A DNA stretch of 64,000 bases from Natribaculum luteum (GCF_023008545.1 NZ_CP095397.1:1798001-1862000); one strand, 5' to 3'. Counted from the first letter of the stretch, positions 16,787 through 24,823 are shown. Notes: generated by a model from the sequence alone, not told the origin. Translations and numbers: made by a program.

Positions 16787-16987
16787 ATGGCCTCGGGGGC
16801 AAGTAGCCAGGGAATGTTCGCGACAATCTCTGCCGAGTCTACCCCCGAAATCGGCGTCTACTGTGGCGCAATGTTCGGGATCTGCGGTGTTTGGTCGGGT
16901 ATCGGCCTCGCGGTTGTAGCTGGCCTGACCATTTCGCTCGCCTCTCTGCTGGCGTGGGTGTACGTCAGCAAACTCACTGCAGATTAA
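16787..16987 (+). CDS. Possible 66-residue small membrane protein
   Basis: MASGASSQGMFATISAES is followed by a short Cys-containing segment (VYCGAMFGICGVWSG) and one long hydrophobic helix (IGLAVVAGLTISLASLLAWVYV). The composition is protein-like and the helix convincing, but no family is recognised. It stands alone in the sparse region, on the same strand as the structural operon, after an AT-rich stretch that could hold a promoter. Confidence 0.5.
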   Translation: MASGASSQGMFATISAESTPEIGVYCGAMFGICGVWSGIGLAVVAGLTISLASLLAWVYVSKLTAD

Positions 16988-17126
16988 GACCCCCAAGGCA
17001 CACGTCATACACCCCTAACACCGATTTTTCTTAGTCGGCCTCAAGTTCTGATCACTTACTTATTGAAAGGAAATGTTCGCTAGGAGCCGAGTCACCAGAC
17101 CCCTTTACAGGCGATGGCTAGTCGCC

Positions 17127-17255
17127 CTAGGCGTTCTGGGTGACCTTCTTCATTAGGTCAGATTCTATTTCACCTAGCTGTTGGCCGTCAAACCGAATTG
17201 CGACGTGGCTATAGCCGGTCTGACCGCCAACAATTACAGATACATGCTGAGCCAT
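17127..17255 (-). CDS. Possible 42-residue protein
   Basis: Reads MAQHVSVIVGGQTGYSHVAI, then RFDGQQLGEIESDLMKKVTQ and two more residues. The alternation suggests two beta strands and a helix, and the composition looks coding rather than random. An AT-rich AAATTAAC lies about 40 nt upstream. Nothing else supports it and no family is recognised. Confidence 0.4.
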   Translation of the reverse strand: MAQHVSVIVGGQTGYSHVAIRFDGQQLGEIESDLMKKVTQNA

Positions 17256-17851
17256 AATAAGACTGTGGTGTAGTACGAAGACGGAGCGGTTAATTTGGAT
17301 ATTTGGCCTTAGTCACGCGGGCAGCTGGAACCGACGATCGTCGATCCAATAGCGGCTAATCACCATGAGACCAACCAGGCAAATGTTGCTATTTTGCCCG
17401 TTTTCTAACCCCTCCTAACTCTACGTGACAACGCCGGTTGTCGAGGTACCGGCCCCTCCCACCACCTCGTTTCGTCCGTTCTCCCGTCCGGTTTCGGCCG
17501 ATTCGTCTTTCGACTAGCGCGGCGCGCGCTCTGCGCGCCGCGCAATTGCCCTACCCCCTTAGGGGCACCTACCGTAGGGGGACCCGGCAACCCCGGTGCG
17601 AAGGCCAACGTCTGAAACGGCCGATTTCGCGATGCACACACCGTGATTCTGCCGGTTCGTTTCCTCGAGCGAACCAGCGAAACTGGCCCAACGCCCACGG
17701 GATCGCTCCGCTTACACCCAGGTGAAAGTGAAATACACACCTGAAAATGAATGTGTCTGCGAAGAATGTAAGGATCACCGAGAGGAAGCCGCGAAAAGAA
17801 GTGCCGATCGCGAATGCTGTAGCTACTCGAGGGGCGAACCCGGAGGTGACG
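17256..17851. other. Sparse region between structural and replication modules
   Basis: About 600 bp without a supported gene, at the convergence of the rightward operon and the leftward replication gene. It contains the 11-bp GC hairpin at 17517-17543, followed by C/G-rich palindromic sequence (about 17548-17585) around CCCTTAGGGG. Candidate replication origin of the circular viral form, on position and structure only. Confidence 0.45.
17517..17543. terminator. Perfect 11-bp all-GC hairpin
   Basis: Arm 17517-17527 (GCGCGGCGCGC) is fully complementary to 17533-17543 across a 5-nt loop. It could be a transcription terminator or part of a replication origin; there is no adjacent T-run, which weakens the terminator reading. 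Confidence 0.45.
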
Positions 17852-19516
17852 TTACCGGAGTGGCGGCGGCACCTCGTCGACGCGCACCCGGACGTCGCGA
17901 TCGTCGAGCTGGTCGCGCTCGTAGAGGTACGCCACGTCGTGGATCGACGCGCTCAGTCGGGCCAGGTACTCGAAGCCGATTTCGTTCGCATCGTCCGTGC
18001 TCTCGTCGCGTTTGTCGTCGTCGGTGTCCGTCTGGTCGTCACCGTCTTCCTGCCGTTCCTCGCGGCGCTCGCGGCGTTCCTCGGCACGATCGTCCATGTC
18101 TTCCGGCGTGTCTTCCGGTCGGACCTCGCGAAGAATCTCGCGCGCTCGCTCCAGGACGACTCGCGAGACGAAGAACACCATCACGGGATTCCCTTCGCGC
18201 GTGACGACGCCTTCTTCAGCTAGTCGACGGACGTGGTAGCGAACCGTCGATCTCGCGAGTCCCGTGCGCTCGACGAGCGTGTCGTAGTTCGCACCGTCGT
18301 GCTCGGCGATGACGCGCAGGATGTCGTAGACGGCCGTCGTCGACTCCTTGAGCGCTTCGCGGTAGATGTCCGTCGCCAGATCCTCGTACCGGCGCTTCAG
18401 CATCTGCCGGCGGCCTGTCGGCCGCTCGAACTCCCACGGCGGTGCCTGCGGCCCATCGAAGAACCCGTCAGAGACGAGGTCCGATCGACCGATCCCGGCC
18501 CATCGTGCGTGCGTCGCGACGACCGCCCGGAGGTGCTCGAGGACGTCGTCCCATTCAGAGACGTGGGGGAGTTCGCCGCGGTCGACTCCGGCGTACGATG
18601 CCTCGAGTTTCGGATGGTGGAACGGATCGCTCGGTGGCTTCCGGTGCCACTGGTTCGCCTGGTAGATCTTCACCTCGGTGCTGTAGCGTTGTGGATCGAA
18701 CCCGAGGAGGTGCCACCGGTCGCTCTCGACGAGCGCCTCGAGCCAGCCCTCTTTCTGCCGTCGCTGGTGAGCATCGATCTCCGATTCGCCACCCCAGTCG
18801 ATGAGCTGTTTCGATTGCTCGAGGGTTTCGATCGCAGCTGCTTTCTTCCCGATCGAGAACCGGATGTGTGCCTCGGCTTTCGGAATCCGGCGGGCGTCGT
18901 CGACGCGATCGTCGAGGTCGACCGCGTCGCGTCCGTAGACAGCCCGGAGGGCATCGTACAACCGGCGTTCGATCTCGAAGGGACCTTCCGCCCAGGTCGT
19001 CCAGGCGAGCAACCGCGTTCCCTCGCCGTAGGGACACTCGAGGGAGTCACCGCTCTCGTAAACCATGTCCGTGAACTGGGGCATGATTTCGACGTGCAAC
19101 GCGAGTGCTGGCTTGTGTAACGGCCGTTCTCCGTCGTCGTCTTCTGGCCCCCATTCGCGAAGCTTCAGGTGGTGCTCGTAGTACGCTCGATAGTCGTCAC
19201 CGCGACCGGTACCGGCCTTCCATCGCGACGACGTGAGCACGAGCGCGTAGTCTCCTGAAGGCAACCAGTCTGCCTCGAAGTCGTCGACGGCGACGTACGG
19301 TTCGGCGTCGCGATCGCCGACGTGCTCACGCCAGTAGCCCAACGCTCGGTCGTACAACGTCCCGCGGTCGGCACTCCGATCGGCGTCGGGATCGTCGACG
19401 TCGGCGAAGTGGTTCATCACCGCGGCGCCGTGAGCGCGTGGCCGAGGGAAGGTGTCGGCTTCCGACTCGGTGACGTCGTCGAACTGCACCGGGTCGTCCG
19501 TCGCGTCGACACTCAT
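17852..19516 (-). CDS. Large wHTH protein, probable viral replication protein
   Basis: 554 residues from ATG 19516; the frame stays open to 19555, but that extension overlaps the upstream gene by 40 nt. The N-terminal two thirds is a conserved-looking domain without a known motif (YVAVDDFEADWLPSGDYALV, LHVEIMPQFTDMVYE). A winged helix lies at about 405-440 (YDTLVERTGLARSTVRYHVR), then a highly charged Arg/Glu/Asp helix (about 465-510). Betapleolipoviruses encode a wHTH replication-type protein on the strand opposite the structural genes, and this matches. It ends a six-gene operon with overlapping starts. Replication is inferred from position. Confidence 0.75.
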   Translation of the reverse strand: MSVDATDDPVQFDDVTESEADTFPRPRAHGAAVMNHFADVDDPDADRSADRGTLYDRALGYWREHVGDRDAEPYVAVDDFEADWLPSGDYALVLTSSRWKAGTGRGDDYRAYYEHHLKLREWGPEDDDGERPLHKPALALHVEIMPQFTDMVYESGDSLECPYGEGTRLLAWTTWAEGPFEIERRLYDALRAVYGRDAVDLDDRVDDARRIPKAEAHIRFSIGKKAAAIETLEQSKQLIDWGGESEIDAHQRRQKEGWLEALVESDRWHLLGFDPQRYSTEVKIYQANQWHRKPPSDPFHHPKLEASYAGVDRGELPHVSEWDDVLEHLRAVVATHARWAGIGRSDLVSDGFFDGPQAPPWEFERPTGRRQMLKRRYEDLATDIYREALKESTTAVYDILRVIAEHDGANYDTLVERTGLARSTVRYHVRRLAEEGVVTREGNPVMVFFVSRVVLERAREILREVRPEDTPEDMDDRAEERRERREERQEDGDDQTDTDDDKRDESTDDANEIGFEYLARLSASIHDVAYLYERDQLDDRDVRVRVDEVPPPLR

Positions 19517-19632
19517 AGCGGTCCCTCCCGCGCGTTTCGGACGTCGCGCGTACACTCGACACAGAGACGGCGAAGCCCGTCGACGGACTCGCCGCAGCGC
19601 TCACACTCGCTGGTTTCGACGTGTCGGCTCAC
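19513..19632 (-). CDS. 39-residue zinc-finger protein
   Basis: GTG start overlapping the upstream stop. Contains CERCGESVDGLRRLCVEC, two CxxC pairs, so a compact zinc ribbon. Its stop overlaps the start of the replication gene (ATGA), so the two are translated together and it may be a partner of that protein. Confidence 0.7.
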   Translation of the reverse strand: MSRHVETSECERCGESVDGLRRLCVECTRDVRNAREGPL

Positions 19633-19829
19633 GTCGATCCCTCCTCGAGCTTGTCTTCCGCTCGCCGAAGCAGGTTCCCGACGGTACCAGGACGGCGGTC
19701 GGTTCGACGGGCGAACTCGCGAACGCCGACGTCGTTCTCTCGGCAGGCGACGTACGCCTCGCGTTCTGCCTCGGTGAGGGTGGACAGATCCGGCCCAAAG
19801 TCGACGAGCGTCGCCTGTTCACTCGACAT
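19629..19829 (-). CDS. 66-residue HTH protein (sigma-region-4-like)
   Basis: From ATG 19829: MSSEQATLVDFG, then LTEAEREAYVACREND, then VREFARRTDRRPGTVGNLLRRAEDKL. The final helices form a helix-turn-helix of the kind in sigma region 4 and phage regulators. Its start overlaps the upstream gene by 11 nt. Probably a transcription regulator or replication accessory. Confidence 0.72.
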   Translation of the reverse strand: MSSEQATLVDFGPDLSTLTEAEREAYVACRENDVGVREFARRTDRRPGTVGNLLRRAEDKLEEGST

Positions 19830-20187
19830 CGGCCACCTCCCGCTCCGGGATCGGAACGTACCGAACGTGCTCGTCGGCGAACCGGAGTTGCACACCGATC
19901 CACCCGTCGATCATGCCCGGTGCGTCGGGACCGCTCGCGTGACTCGGCATCACGACGTCGGCGGCGTGACGATCGCACCGCCACCCGTAGGTGACGAGAT
20001 ACTCGAGGGCGTCGGCGAGATTGTCATCGACGAGCTGGGGCTTCTCGACGCGGTGAGGTCCCTTCGATTTCGCGACGGGGTAGCCACACTCGGCACAGAT
20101 CGGGATGTCCTGGTCGTCTCGAGCGGGTTCACGGACGATCGTCGGCGCGACGACACCGAACCGCTCGAGTCCCGTCGGCGTTCTCAC
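19819..20187 (-). CDS. 122-residue zinc-binding protein
   Basis: GTG start at 20187 overlapping the upstream stop (GTGA). A CAEC pair lies near residue 31, and a lone Cys and His (WRCDRHA) near 70 may complete the site. The C-terminus (GWIGVQLRFADEHVRYVPIP) looks like beta strands. No family recognised; part of the replication operon. Confidence 0.68.
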   Translation of the reverse strand: MRTPTGLERFGVVAPTIVREPARDDQDIPICAECGYPVAKSKGPHRVEKPQLVDDNLADALEYLVTYGWRCDRHAADVVMPSHASGPDAPGMIDGWIGVQLRFADEHVRYVPIPEREVADVE

Positions 20188-20315
20188 GCTAGTTCACCTC
20201 CGTTCTCGAGCGCACGCCGGACGTCGTCGTCGCTCGCCTGGCGGGCAGGGTGAGCGATCCGGTTTCCGCTCCGGACGTCGTAGAGGCGACTCGCGGGGAC
20301 GAACGCCTCACGCAT
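20184..20315 (-). CDS. 43-residue small protein of the replication operon
   Basis: MREAFVPASRLYDVRSGNRI, then AHPARQASDDDVRRALENGG. The ATG and stop overlap both neighbours, which fixes the frame. No motif recognised. Confidence 0.6.
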   Translation of the reverse strand: MREAFVPASRLYDVRSGNRIAHPARQASDDDVRRALENGGELA

Positions 20316-20547
20316 CTGGCTCACCTCCGTGACGGCCGGGCGACGTCTCCGGGTCCGGGATCGCGACGTCGACGCCAGCAGCGGACCCGCGGTTCAACCG
20401 GGCGTAGCTATCGCACTCGCCACAGCGGTGGGCGCGATCGCGATCATCACCGAAGACGCGACGGAACCGGTCGGTGACGTGGGCTCCACAGTGGAGGCAA
20501 GTCGAGTGATCCGTCGACGGCCACGGCGAGACCGTCACGCCGACCAC
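20308..20547 (-). CDS. Zinc-finger protein (DUF7563-like)
   Basis: 79 residues with CLHCGAHVTDRFRRVFGD and HRCGECDSYARL: two CxxC pairs about 25 apart around a basic loop, a pattern common in small haloarchaeal and viral proteins. First gene of the six-gene leftward operon that ends with the replication protein. An internal GTG would remove three residues. Confidence 0.75.
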   Translation of the reverse strand: MVGVTVSPWPSTDHSTCLHCGAHVTDRFRRVFGDDRDRAHRCGECDSYARLNRGSAAGVDVAIPDPETSPGRHGGEPDA

Positions 20548-20632
20548 CCCCGATTTGAGAAGAAAATCGACGTACGGCGTGGACCCGCAACATGATTCCT
20601 CTCGATATCAGTTTCCAGACCCGACTTTCGAG

Positions 20633-20725
20633 GCGTCGGAAGCTCCGAAAACAACGGGTTCGAACTCTCTACTCGGGAGTTCGGTTTAGTCGTAGAACGT
20701 GACGTCTGCTGACGGGCGCGACGGG
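20633..20725. repeat. attR, right 93-bp direct repeat at tRNA-Arg
   Basis: Copy of 1909-2001 with one mismatch at 20644. Bases 20713-20725 are the last 13 of the tRNA-Arg gene and the rest is its 3' flank. The shared length greatly exceeds a minimal crossover core, so the virus carries not only the tRNA end but the following hairpin. Confidence 0.92.
20661..20683 (-). terminator. Hairpin downstream of tRNA-Arg, probable terminator
   Basis: On the minus strand, 30 nt after the tRNA 3' end, CGAACTC pairs with GAGTTCG (7 bp, 9-nt loop), followed by GTTGTTTT. It is duplicated in attL (1937-1959). Confidence 0.55.
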
Positions 20726-20785
20726 ATTTGAACCCGCGACATCTTGGTCCGGAACCAAGAACTCTGTCCACTGAGCTACGCGCCC
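20713..20785 (-). tRNA. tRNA-Arg (anticodon CCG)
   Basis: Minus strand: acceptor arm GGGCGCG/CGCGCCC, D-arm with AGCTCAGTGG, anticodon stem CTTGG/CCAAG with loop TTCCGGA (anticodon CCG, decoding CGG), and T-arm GCGGGTTCAAATCCCGT. 73 nt including discriminator G; the 3' CCA is not encoded. It is the integration target of the provirus, which keeps the gene intact by supplying an identical 3' end. Confidence 0.96.
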
Positions 20786-20826
20786 TCGTGAGAGGAAAGA
20801 TCCCACTTCCCTATAACACTTCTGAC

Positions 20827-22446
20827 CTAGTCCTCGGCACCGCCGACCACGCCAGCGGCGGGTTCGGGCTCCTCGATGTAACGCTGTTTCCAGGAACCAC
20901 GGAGGAACCACGCCACGCCGACGATCGCACCGAGGACGTTACCAAGCGCCATCCCGATCCAGATACCCGTCTCGCCCAACTCGAGTGCGGCGATCGTCAC
21001 CCCCACGACGGGGACGGTGACGGACCAGCCAAACGCCAGGACGAAGACGCTCGCGACGCGACCGACCCACAGCGTCAGGATCGAGATGGTCATCGCGATC
21101 TTGGTGTTGCCGGCACCACGGAAGGCACCGAGGATTACCTGCGAGACGCCGATGAAGGCGAACTCGACGGCGCGGATGCGGACGTATTCGACGCCGTAGG
21201 CGATCGTGGCGGGCGCGTCGGGAACGTCGCCGAGGAACGCGCTCACGATCGGTTCGGTAAAGACCGCGGCGATCACGGCGACGACGAGCATGACGCCGGC
21301 ACCGGTCGACGCCGCGAGCCACACCGCGCGTTCGGCCCGGTCGCTCCGTTCGGCACCGAGGTTCTGGCCGACCATCGTGTCGATCGCCCGTCCAAGGCCC
21401 ATCGCGGGGAGGAAGACGAGCGAGATGAGCCGATTCCCGAGTCCGTAGGCGGCGACGATCGGCGGCGCGAAGGTAACGACCATCGCCGTCAGCGTGATCA
21501 TCGCCAGCGCGCTCGTGGTCTGCTCGACGGTGCTCGGTAACCCGAGCCGAACGATGTCCTCGACGATCTCGAGGTCGGGCTTGAGATGTTCGATCCGGGT
21601 CGCCGGCCCGAGGCCGGTCCCGAGCAGGAGCCAGAGGCCGAGAACCGTCGCGACGCCACGGGAGAGGATGGTCGCGAGCGCAGCACCCTGAATGCCGAAT
21701 CCGGTGAAGCCGGTGGCGGCGTACAGCGTGGCCTCGAGGCCGGCGAAGTCGACGACGCCGAGCAGCGGCGCCGCGTCGAGCCAGCCGATGATCGGATTGT
21801 CGGCGAAGCCGAAGATGAAAAACGGGTCGAGGACGACGTTGAGTCCCACGGAGACGACCATCACGAGCATCGGCGTGCGGGTGTCGCCGTAGCCACGCAT
21901 TAGCGCGGAGAAGACGAAGAAGCCGAACATCAGCGGGATCCCGAGGAAGATGACCTCCATGTAGTCGGCCGCCAGGGGGATGACGGTCGCTGCCGTCTCG
22001 GGATCGCTCGGGAGGAGATCGAGCGCGGGTCGGGTGTAGAAGTAGCCGGCGATGCCGATGACGATAGCGAGGCTGAAGACCGTGGTGATGGTCTGGCCAG
22101 CAACTAGTCCCGCAGAGCGGTCGCCTCTCGCGCCGGTGTACTGGGCGACGAGAATCGCGCCCGCGGTCGTGAAGCCGCCGGCGACGGCGATCAGCAGGAA
22201 GATGAGCGGAAACGCCAGGCTGATCGCACCGACGGCTTCGGCCGAGAGCCGACCCAGGTAGAGCGTGTCGACGACGTTGTACGTGACCTGGAGCAGCTGG
22301 ATGACGACGATGGGCCAGGCGAGGTGAAAGAGCGGACGGACGAGGCTTCCCTCGGTGATCGATTCGGGACGATCACCCCCGCCTGCTGGCTCGGCCTCGG
22401 GCTGGTCGACCGTGTCGTCGCTCGAGTCGAGACGCTCGTCGCTCAC
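20827..22446 (-). CDS. MATE family efflux protein
   Basis: 539 residues with a hydrophilic start, about 12 membrane helices and the MATE N-terminal pattern (PLFHLAWPIVVIQLLQVTYN, VDTLYLGRLSAEAVGAISLA). Cation-coupled multidrug exporter of the cytoplasmic membrane. Length is slightly over the usual 450-480 because of an extra N-terminal tail and C-terminal extension. First host gene after the tRNA, transcribed toward it. Confidence 0.92.
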   Translation of the reverse strand: MSDERLDSSDDTVDQPEAEPAGGGDRPESITEGSLVRPLFHLAWPIVVIQLLQVTYNVVDTLYLGRLSAEAVGAISLAFPLIFLLIAVAGGFTTAGAILVAQYTGARGDRSAGLVAGQTITTVFSLAIVIGIAGYFYTRPALDLLPSDPETAATVIPLAADYMEVIFLGIPLMFGFFVFSALMRGYGDTRTPMLVMVVSVGLNVVLDPFFIFGFADNPIIGWLDAAPLLGVVDFAGLEATLYAATGFTGFGIQGAALATILSRGVATVLGLWLLLGTGLGPATRIEHLKPDLEIVEDIVRLGLPSTVEQTTSALAMITLTAMVVTFAPPIVAAYGLGNRLISLVFLPAMGLGRAIDTMVGQNLGAERSDRAERAVWLAASTGAGVMLVVAVIAAVFTEPIVSAFLGDVPDAPATIAYGVEYVRIRAVEFAFIGVSQVILGAFRGAGNTKIAMTISILTLWVGRVASVFVLAFGWSVTVPVVGVTIAALELGETGIWIGMALGNVLGAIVGVAWFLRGSWKQRYIEEPEPAAGVVGGAED

Positions 22447-22641
22447 TGTGATTCGAAACGAAACACGAGAAAATCAACGTTGTGATGTGTGTCGACGAGT
22501 CGTCGGCGACGGACGGTGGACACGACTGCGAGAGAGCGGGGAGGGGACGTCGGTCGAAGACCGTGGTGCTCGGTCACTCGAGTAGCAAACGTGAGAATCG
22601 AAGCGAGAAGTCGGACGGGAAAATCGACCGGGTGGTCCGAC

Positions 22642-23226
22642 TCAGGGCGTTTCGCTGGTTTCGAGGGAGAACTCGCCGCGGGGGTAGGCGACGCAGGTGA
22701 GGACGTAGCCCTCGCCCATCTCGTTTTCGTCGAGCATCTGCTGGTCGTCGTGTTCGACGAGTTCGTTGGAGTCGCCGGAGATCTGTCCGCCACAGGAGAC
22801 ACACTGGCCCTGGCGGCAGGCGTAGGGGAGGTCCCAGCCCTGGTCTTCGCCGGCCTCGAGCAGCGTCTCGTTGTTCGCGACTTCGATCGTCTCGCCTTCC
22901 TTGACGTACTCGATCTCGAAGTACTCGATCTCGTCTTCGGGGATGTCGCCGGGGCCCGAGGTCTCTTCTGCGCCCTCCTCACCTTCTTCGAGTTCGCCAC
23001 CCGCTTCGCCGCCGGCGACTGCACCTGCCGCGACGCCGCCACCGCCGATGGCGCGGTTCATCGGTTCGGGGAAGTCCGTTTCGGGGACGGTCTCGGCACG
23101 ACGCTCGAGGACGTCCTGGGTGATGTCTTCGCCGGCTGTCCACGGTGTGCCCTTGATGAAATGCAGGGCCACAGCACCCACGGTCATCACGAGTCCGATA
23201 ATGAGCCCCATCTGACTGTAGTCCAT
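22642..23226 (-). CDS. Membrane-anchored 2Fe-2S ferredoxin
   Basis: 194 residues: one N-terminal membrane helix (about 6-24), an acidic Gly/Glu-rich linker, and a plant-type ferredoxin domain with cluster ligands in CRQGQCVSCGG and LTCVAYP (Cys-x4-Cys-x2-Cys, then a fourth Cys). Electron carrier held at the inner membrane face. The partner is not evident from the neighbours. The 195 bp on its downstream side before MATE hold no gene. Confidence 0.9.
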   Translation of the reverse strand: MDYSQMGLIIGLVMTVGAVALHFIKGTPWTAGEDITQDVLERRAETVPETDFPEPMNRAIGGGGVAAGAVAGGEAGGELEEGEEGAEETSGPGDIPEDEIEYFEIEYVKEGETIEVANNETLLEAGEDQGWDLPYACRQGQCVSCGGQISGDSNELVEHDDQQMLDENEMGEGYVLTCVAYPRGEFSLETSETP

Positions 23227-23341
23227 ATGCGTGGCATTTGGGTGCGGTGATTTAATTGTATTGCCTTTTGTCTGCCGTCAGGACGCCGTCGACGCCCGTG
23301 ATCTCGTCCCCGAGGGCCTGGCGCGAGCGTCGTCGCCGTCG

Positions 23342-24241
23342 TCAGTCCCGCCGGGGAACCTCGTGGCGGCCGAACCCGTAGCGCAGTCGGTTCGCGAGGC
23401 GTCGCGAGAACCGACCGTCGTCGGCCCGCGAGCCGAATCGCTCGGCCAGTGCGGTGTAGATCAGCGGCACCGGAACCTCCTGTTCGAGGCCCTCCTGGAC
23501 CGTCCACGTCCCCGTCGAGCCGCCCTCGACGCGGTCCGCGACCGTCCCCAGATCCGTCCCCTCCTCGCGGAAGGCCTCCTCGCAGAGTTCCAGCAGCCAC
23601 GAGCGGATCACCGCGCCGTTGTTCCATACCGTCGCGACCGACTCGAGGTCGAGGTCGTACCGGCCCTCGTGGAGCAGTTCGAATCCCTCGCCGTAGGCCT
23701 GCATCAGGGCGTACTCGACGCCGTTGTGGACCATCTTGACGTAGTGGCCCGAGCCCGCGGGACCCATATGACCGTGGCCGTCTGAGCCGGTGGCGACGGC
23801 GTCGAAGATCGGCTCGAGTTCGTCGTAGGCCGATTCGGGGCCGCCGATCATCAGCGAGAAGCCGAGTTCCGCGCCGGCGGGGCCGCCCGACGTTCCGCAA
23901 TCGAGGTACCTGGCGGGACAGGACTCGGCGCGTCGGATCGAGTCCTGGAAGTAGGAGTTGCCACCGTCGACGACGACGTCGTCGGCCGAGAGGTGATCCT
24001 CGAGATCGTCGAGTGCGGCGTCGACCGGTTCACCGGCAGGAACCATCAGCCAGATTCGTTTCTGTTCGCCGAGTCGGTCTGCGAGGTCGGTCACCGACTC
24101 TGCGGGTTCCGCGCCGGCCTCCGCGGCGTCGGCGACGGCCTCCTCGTCGAGGTCGAACGCGACGACGTCGTGGCCCGCCTCGAGAACGCGGCGCGTGACG
24201 ATCTGTCCCATTCGACCGAGTCCGATTACGCCCAGTTGCAT
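23342..24241 (-). CDS. gnd: 6-phosphogluconate dehydrogenase (decarboxylating)
   Basis: 299 residues, the short GntZ-like form. The N-terminal Rossmann site is GVIGLGRMGQ, followed by FDLDEEA, whose Asp suggests NAD preference. The substrate motif is DCGTSGGPAGAELG and the catalytic segment GHYVKMVHNGVEYALMQAYGE. It converts 6-phosphogluconate to ribulose 5-phosphate, CO2 and reduced cofactor in the haloarchaeal oxidative pentose phosphate pathway. Confidence 0.93.
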   Translation of the reverse strand: MQLGVIGLGRMGQIVTRRVLEAGHDVVAFDLDEEAVADAAEAGAEPAESVTDLADRLGEQKRIWLMVPAGEPVDAALDDLEDHLSADDVVVDGGNSYFQDSIRRAESCPARYLDCGTSGGPAGAELGFSLMIGGPESAYDELEPIFDAVATGSDGHGHMGPAGSGHYVKMVHNGVEYALMQAYGEGFELLHEGRYDLDLESVATVWNNGAVIRSWLLELCEEAFREEGTDLGTVADRVEGGSTGTWTVQEGLEQEVPVPLIYTALAERFGSRADDGRFSRRLANRLRYGFGRHEVPRRD

Positions 24242-24385
24242 ATGCTGGCGTGCGCTCGCGGCCGTGGTAGGGGTTGCGATTCGGATCCGTCGACACGATC
24301 ACGCGCCGATGGCTCGACGAGCGAGCCGGCGATCGAAAATCCGCACGCTATCGAGCCCGTGCCGACGGAACCCGAGCCGGCCGGC

Positions 24386-24823
24386 TCACGGGATCGGTTC
24401 CTCGAGGCGGACCCAGCCGAACGCGTCGAGGACGACGACGCGGCCGTCACAGTGGACGTAGACGCCATTGTACTCCGTGCCGTCTGCGTCGTGATACGGC
24501 AACGACGCCCGGAGTGCGTCGACGACGCGCCAGGCGTCGTCGCACTCGAGCGTGACGTGTTCCCACTCGTCTCGAGCGTCGTTTCTGACGGCCCGCTCGA
24601 TCGCTTCGCCGGCGGCTGGGAGGTCCTGTAGTCGCCGGGAGGAGACGTCCACGACAGTCGCGTTGTCGGGGATCTCCTTCTCCTCGACGATCCGCGCGCC
24701 GACGTCGGCTCTGGTCTGCCCGTCGCGTGCTCGCGTGCGGCCAGCACGGAGAACGTAGCCTGCGGCCGCAGCCGTTCCCACTGCGAGCAGTGACAGGGCC
24801 ATGCCTTTGCCCCTGATCATCAT
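24386..24823 (-). CDS. Conserved hypothetical protein with N-terminal membrane helix
   Basis: 145 residues: a hydrophobic helix (ALSLLAVGTAAAAGYVL), then a soluble alpha/beta domain (VVDVSSRRLQDLPAAGEAI, VYVHCDGRVVVLDAF). No family recognised. A second ATG three codons... lies at the next codon (24820), so the start is uncertain by one residue. Confidence 0.7.
   Translation of the reverse strand: MMIRGKGMALSLLAVGTAAAAGYVLRAGRTRARDGQTRADVGARIVEEKEIPDNATVVDVSSRRLQDLPAAGEAIERAVRNDARDEWEHVTLECDDAWRVVDALRASLPYHDADGTEYNGVYVHCDGRVVVLDAFGWVRLEEPIP

Larger units (their letters stand above)
1909..20725. mobile_element. Integrated betapleolipovirus-like provirus (~18.7 kb)
   Basis: Bounded by 93-bp att repeats, with a tRNA-Arg gene at the right end and an SNJ2-type integrase at the left. 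Inside are a VP3-like four-helix membrane protein, a Tat-exported C-terminally anchored spike, a VP8-like NTPase and a wHTH replication-type protein on the opposite strand. This gene set and order is that of betapleolipoviruses. The unit between repeats is 18,724 bp, somewhat larger than the pleolipovirus genomes I know of, and the excess fits the cargo genes at 4.4-7.9 kb and the large spike. All core genes look intact, so it may be inducible. Confidence 0.88.

Noticed and set aside
3679-17733. The 13-mer GGTGAAAGTGAAA occurs at 3679-3691 and 17721-17733, with a shorter copy near 3768, suggesting iterons or integrase arm sites.
   Set aside because: In about 19 kb a few exact 13-mer pairs are expected by chance, and there is no regular spacing.
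17719-17851. Plus-strand frame starting VKVKYTPENECVCEECKDHR, a zinc-finger-like beginning.
   Set aside because: The protein-like part is short and the frame then runs antisense into the replication gene as arginine-rich sequence; no stop or conserved end separates it.
1909-20725. CRISPR array or defence island in the accessory region.
   Set aside because: No regularly spaced repeats with unique spacers and no Cas or known defence signature; the gene content is that of a virus.
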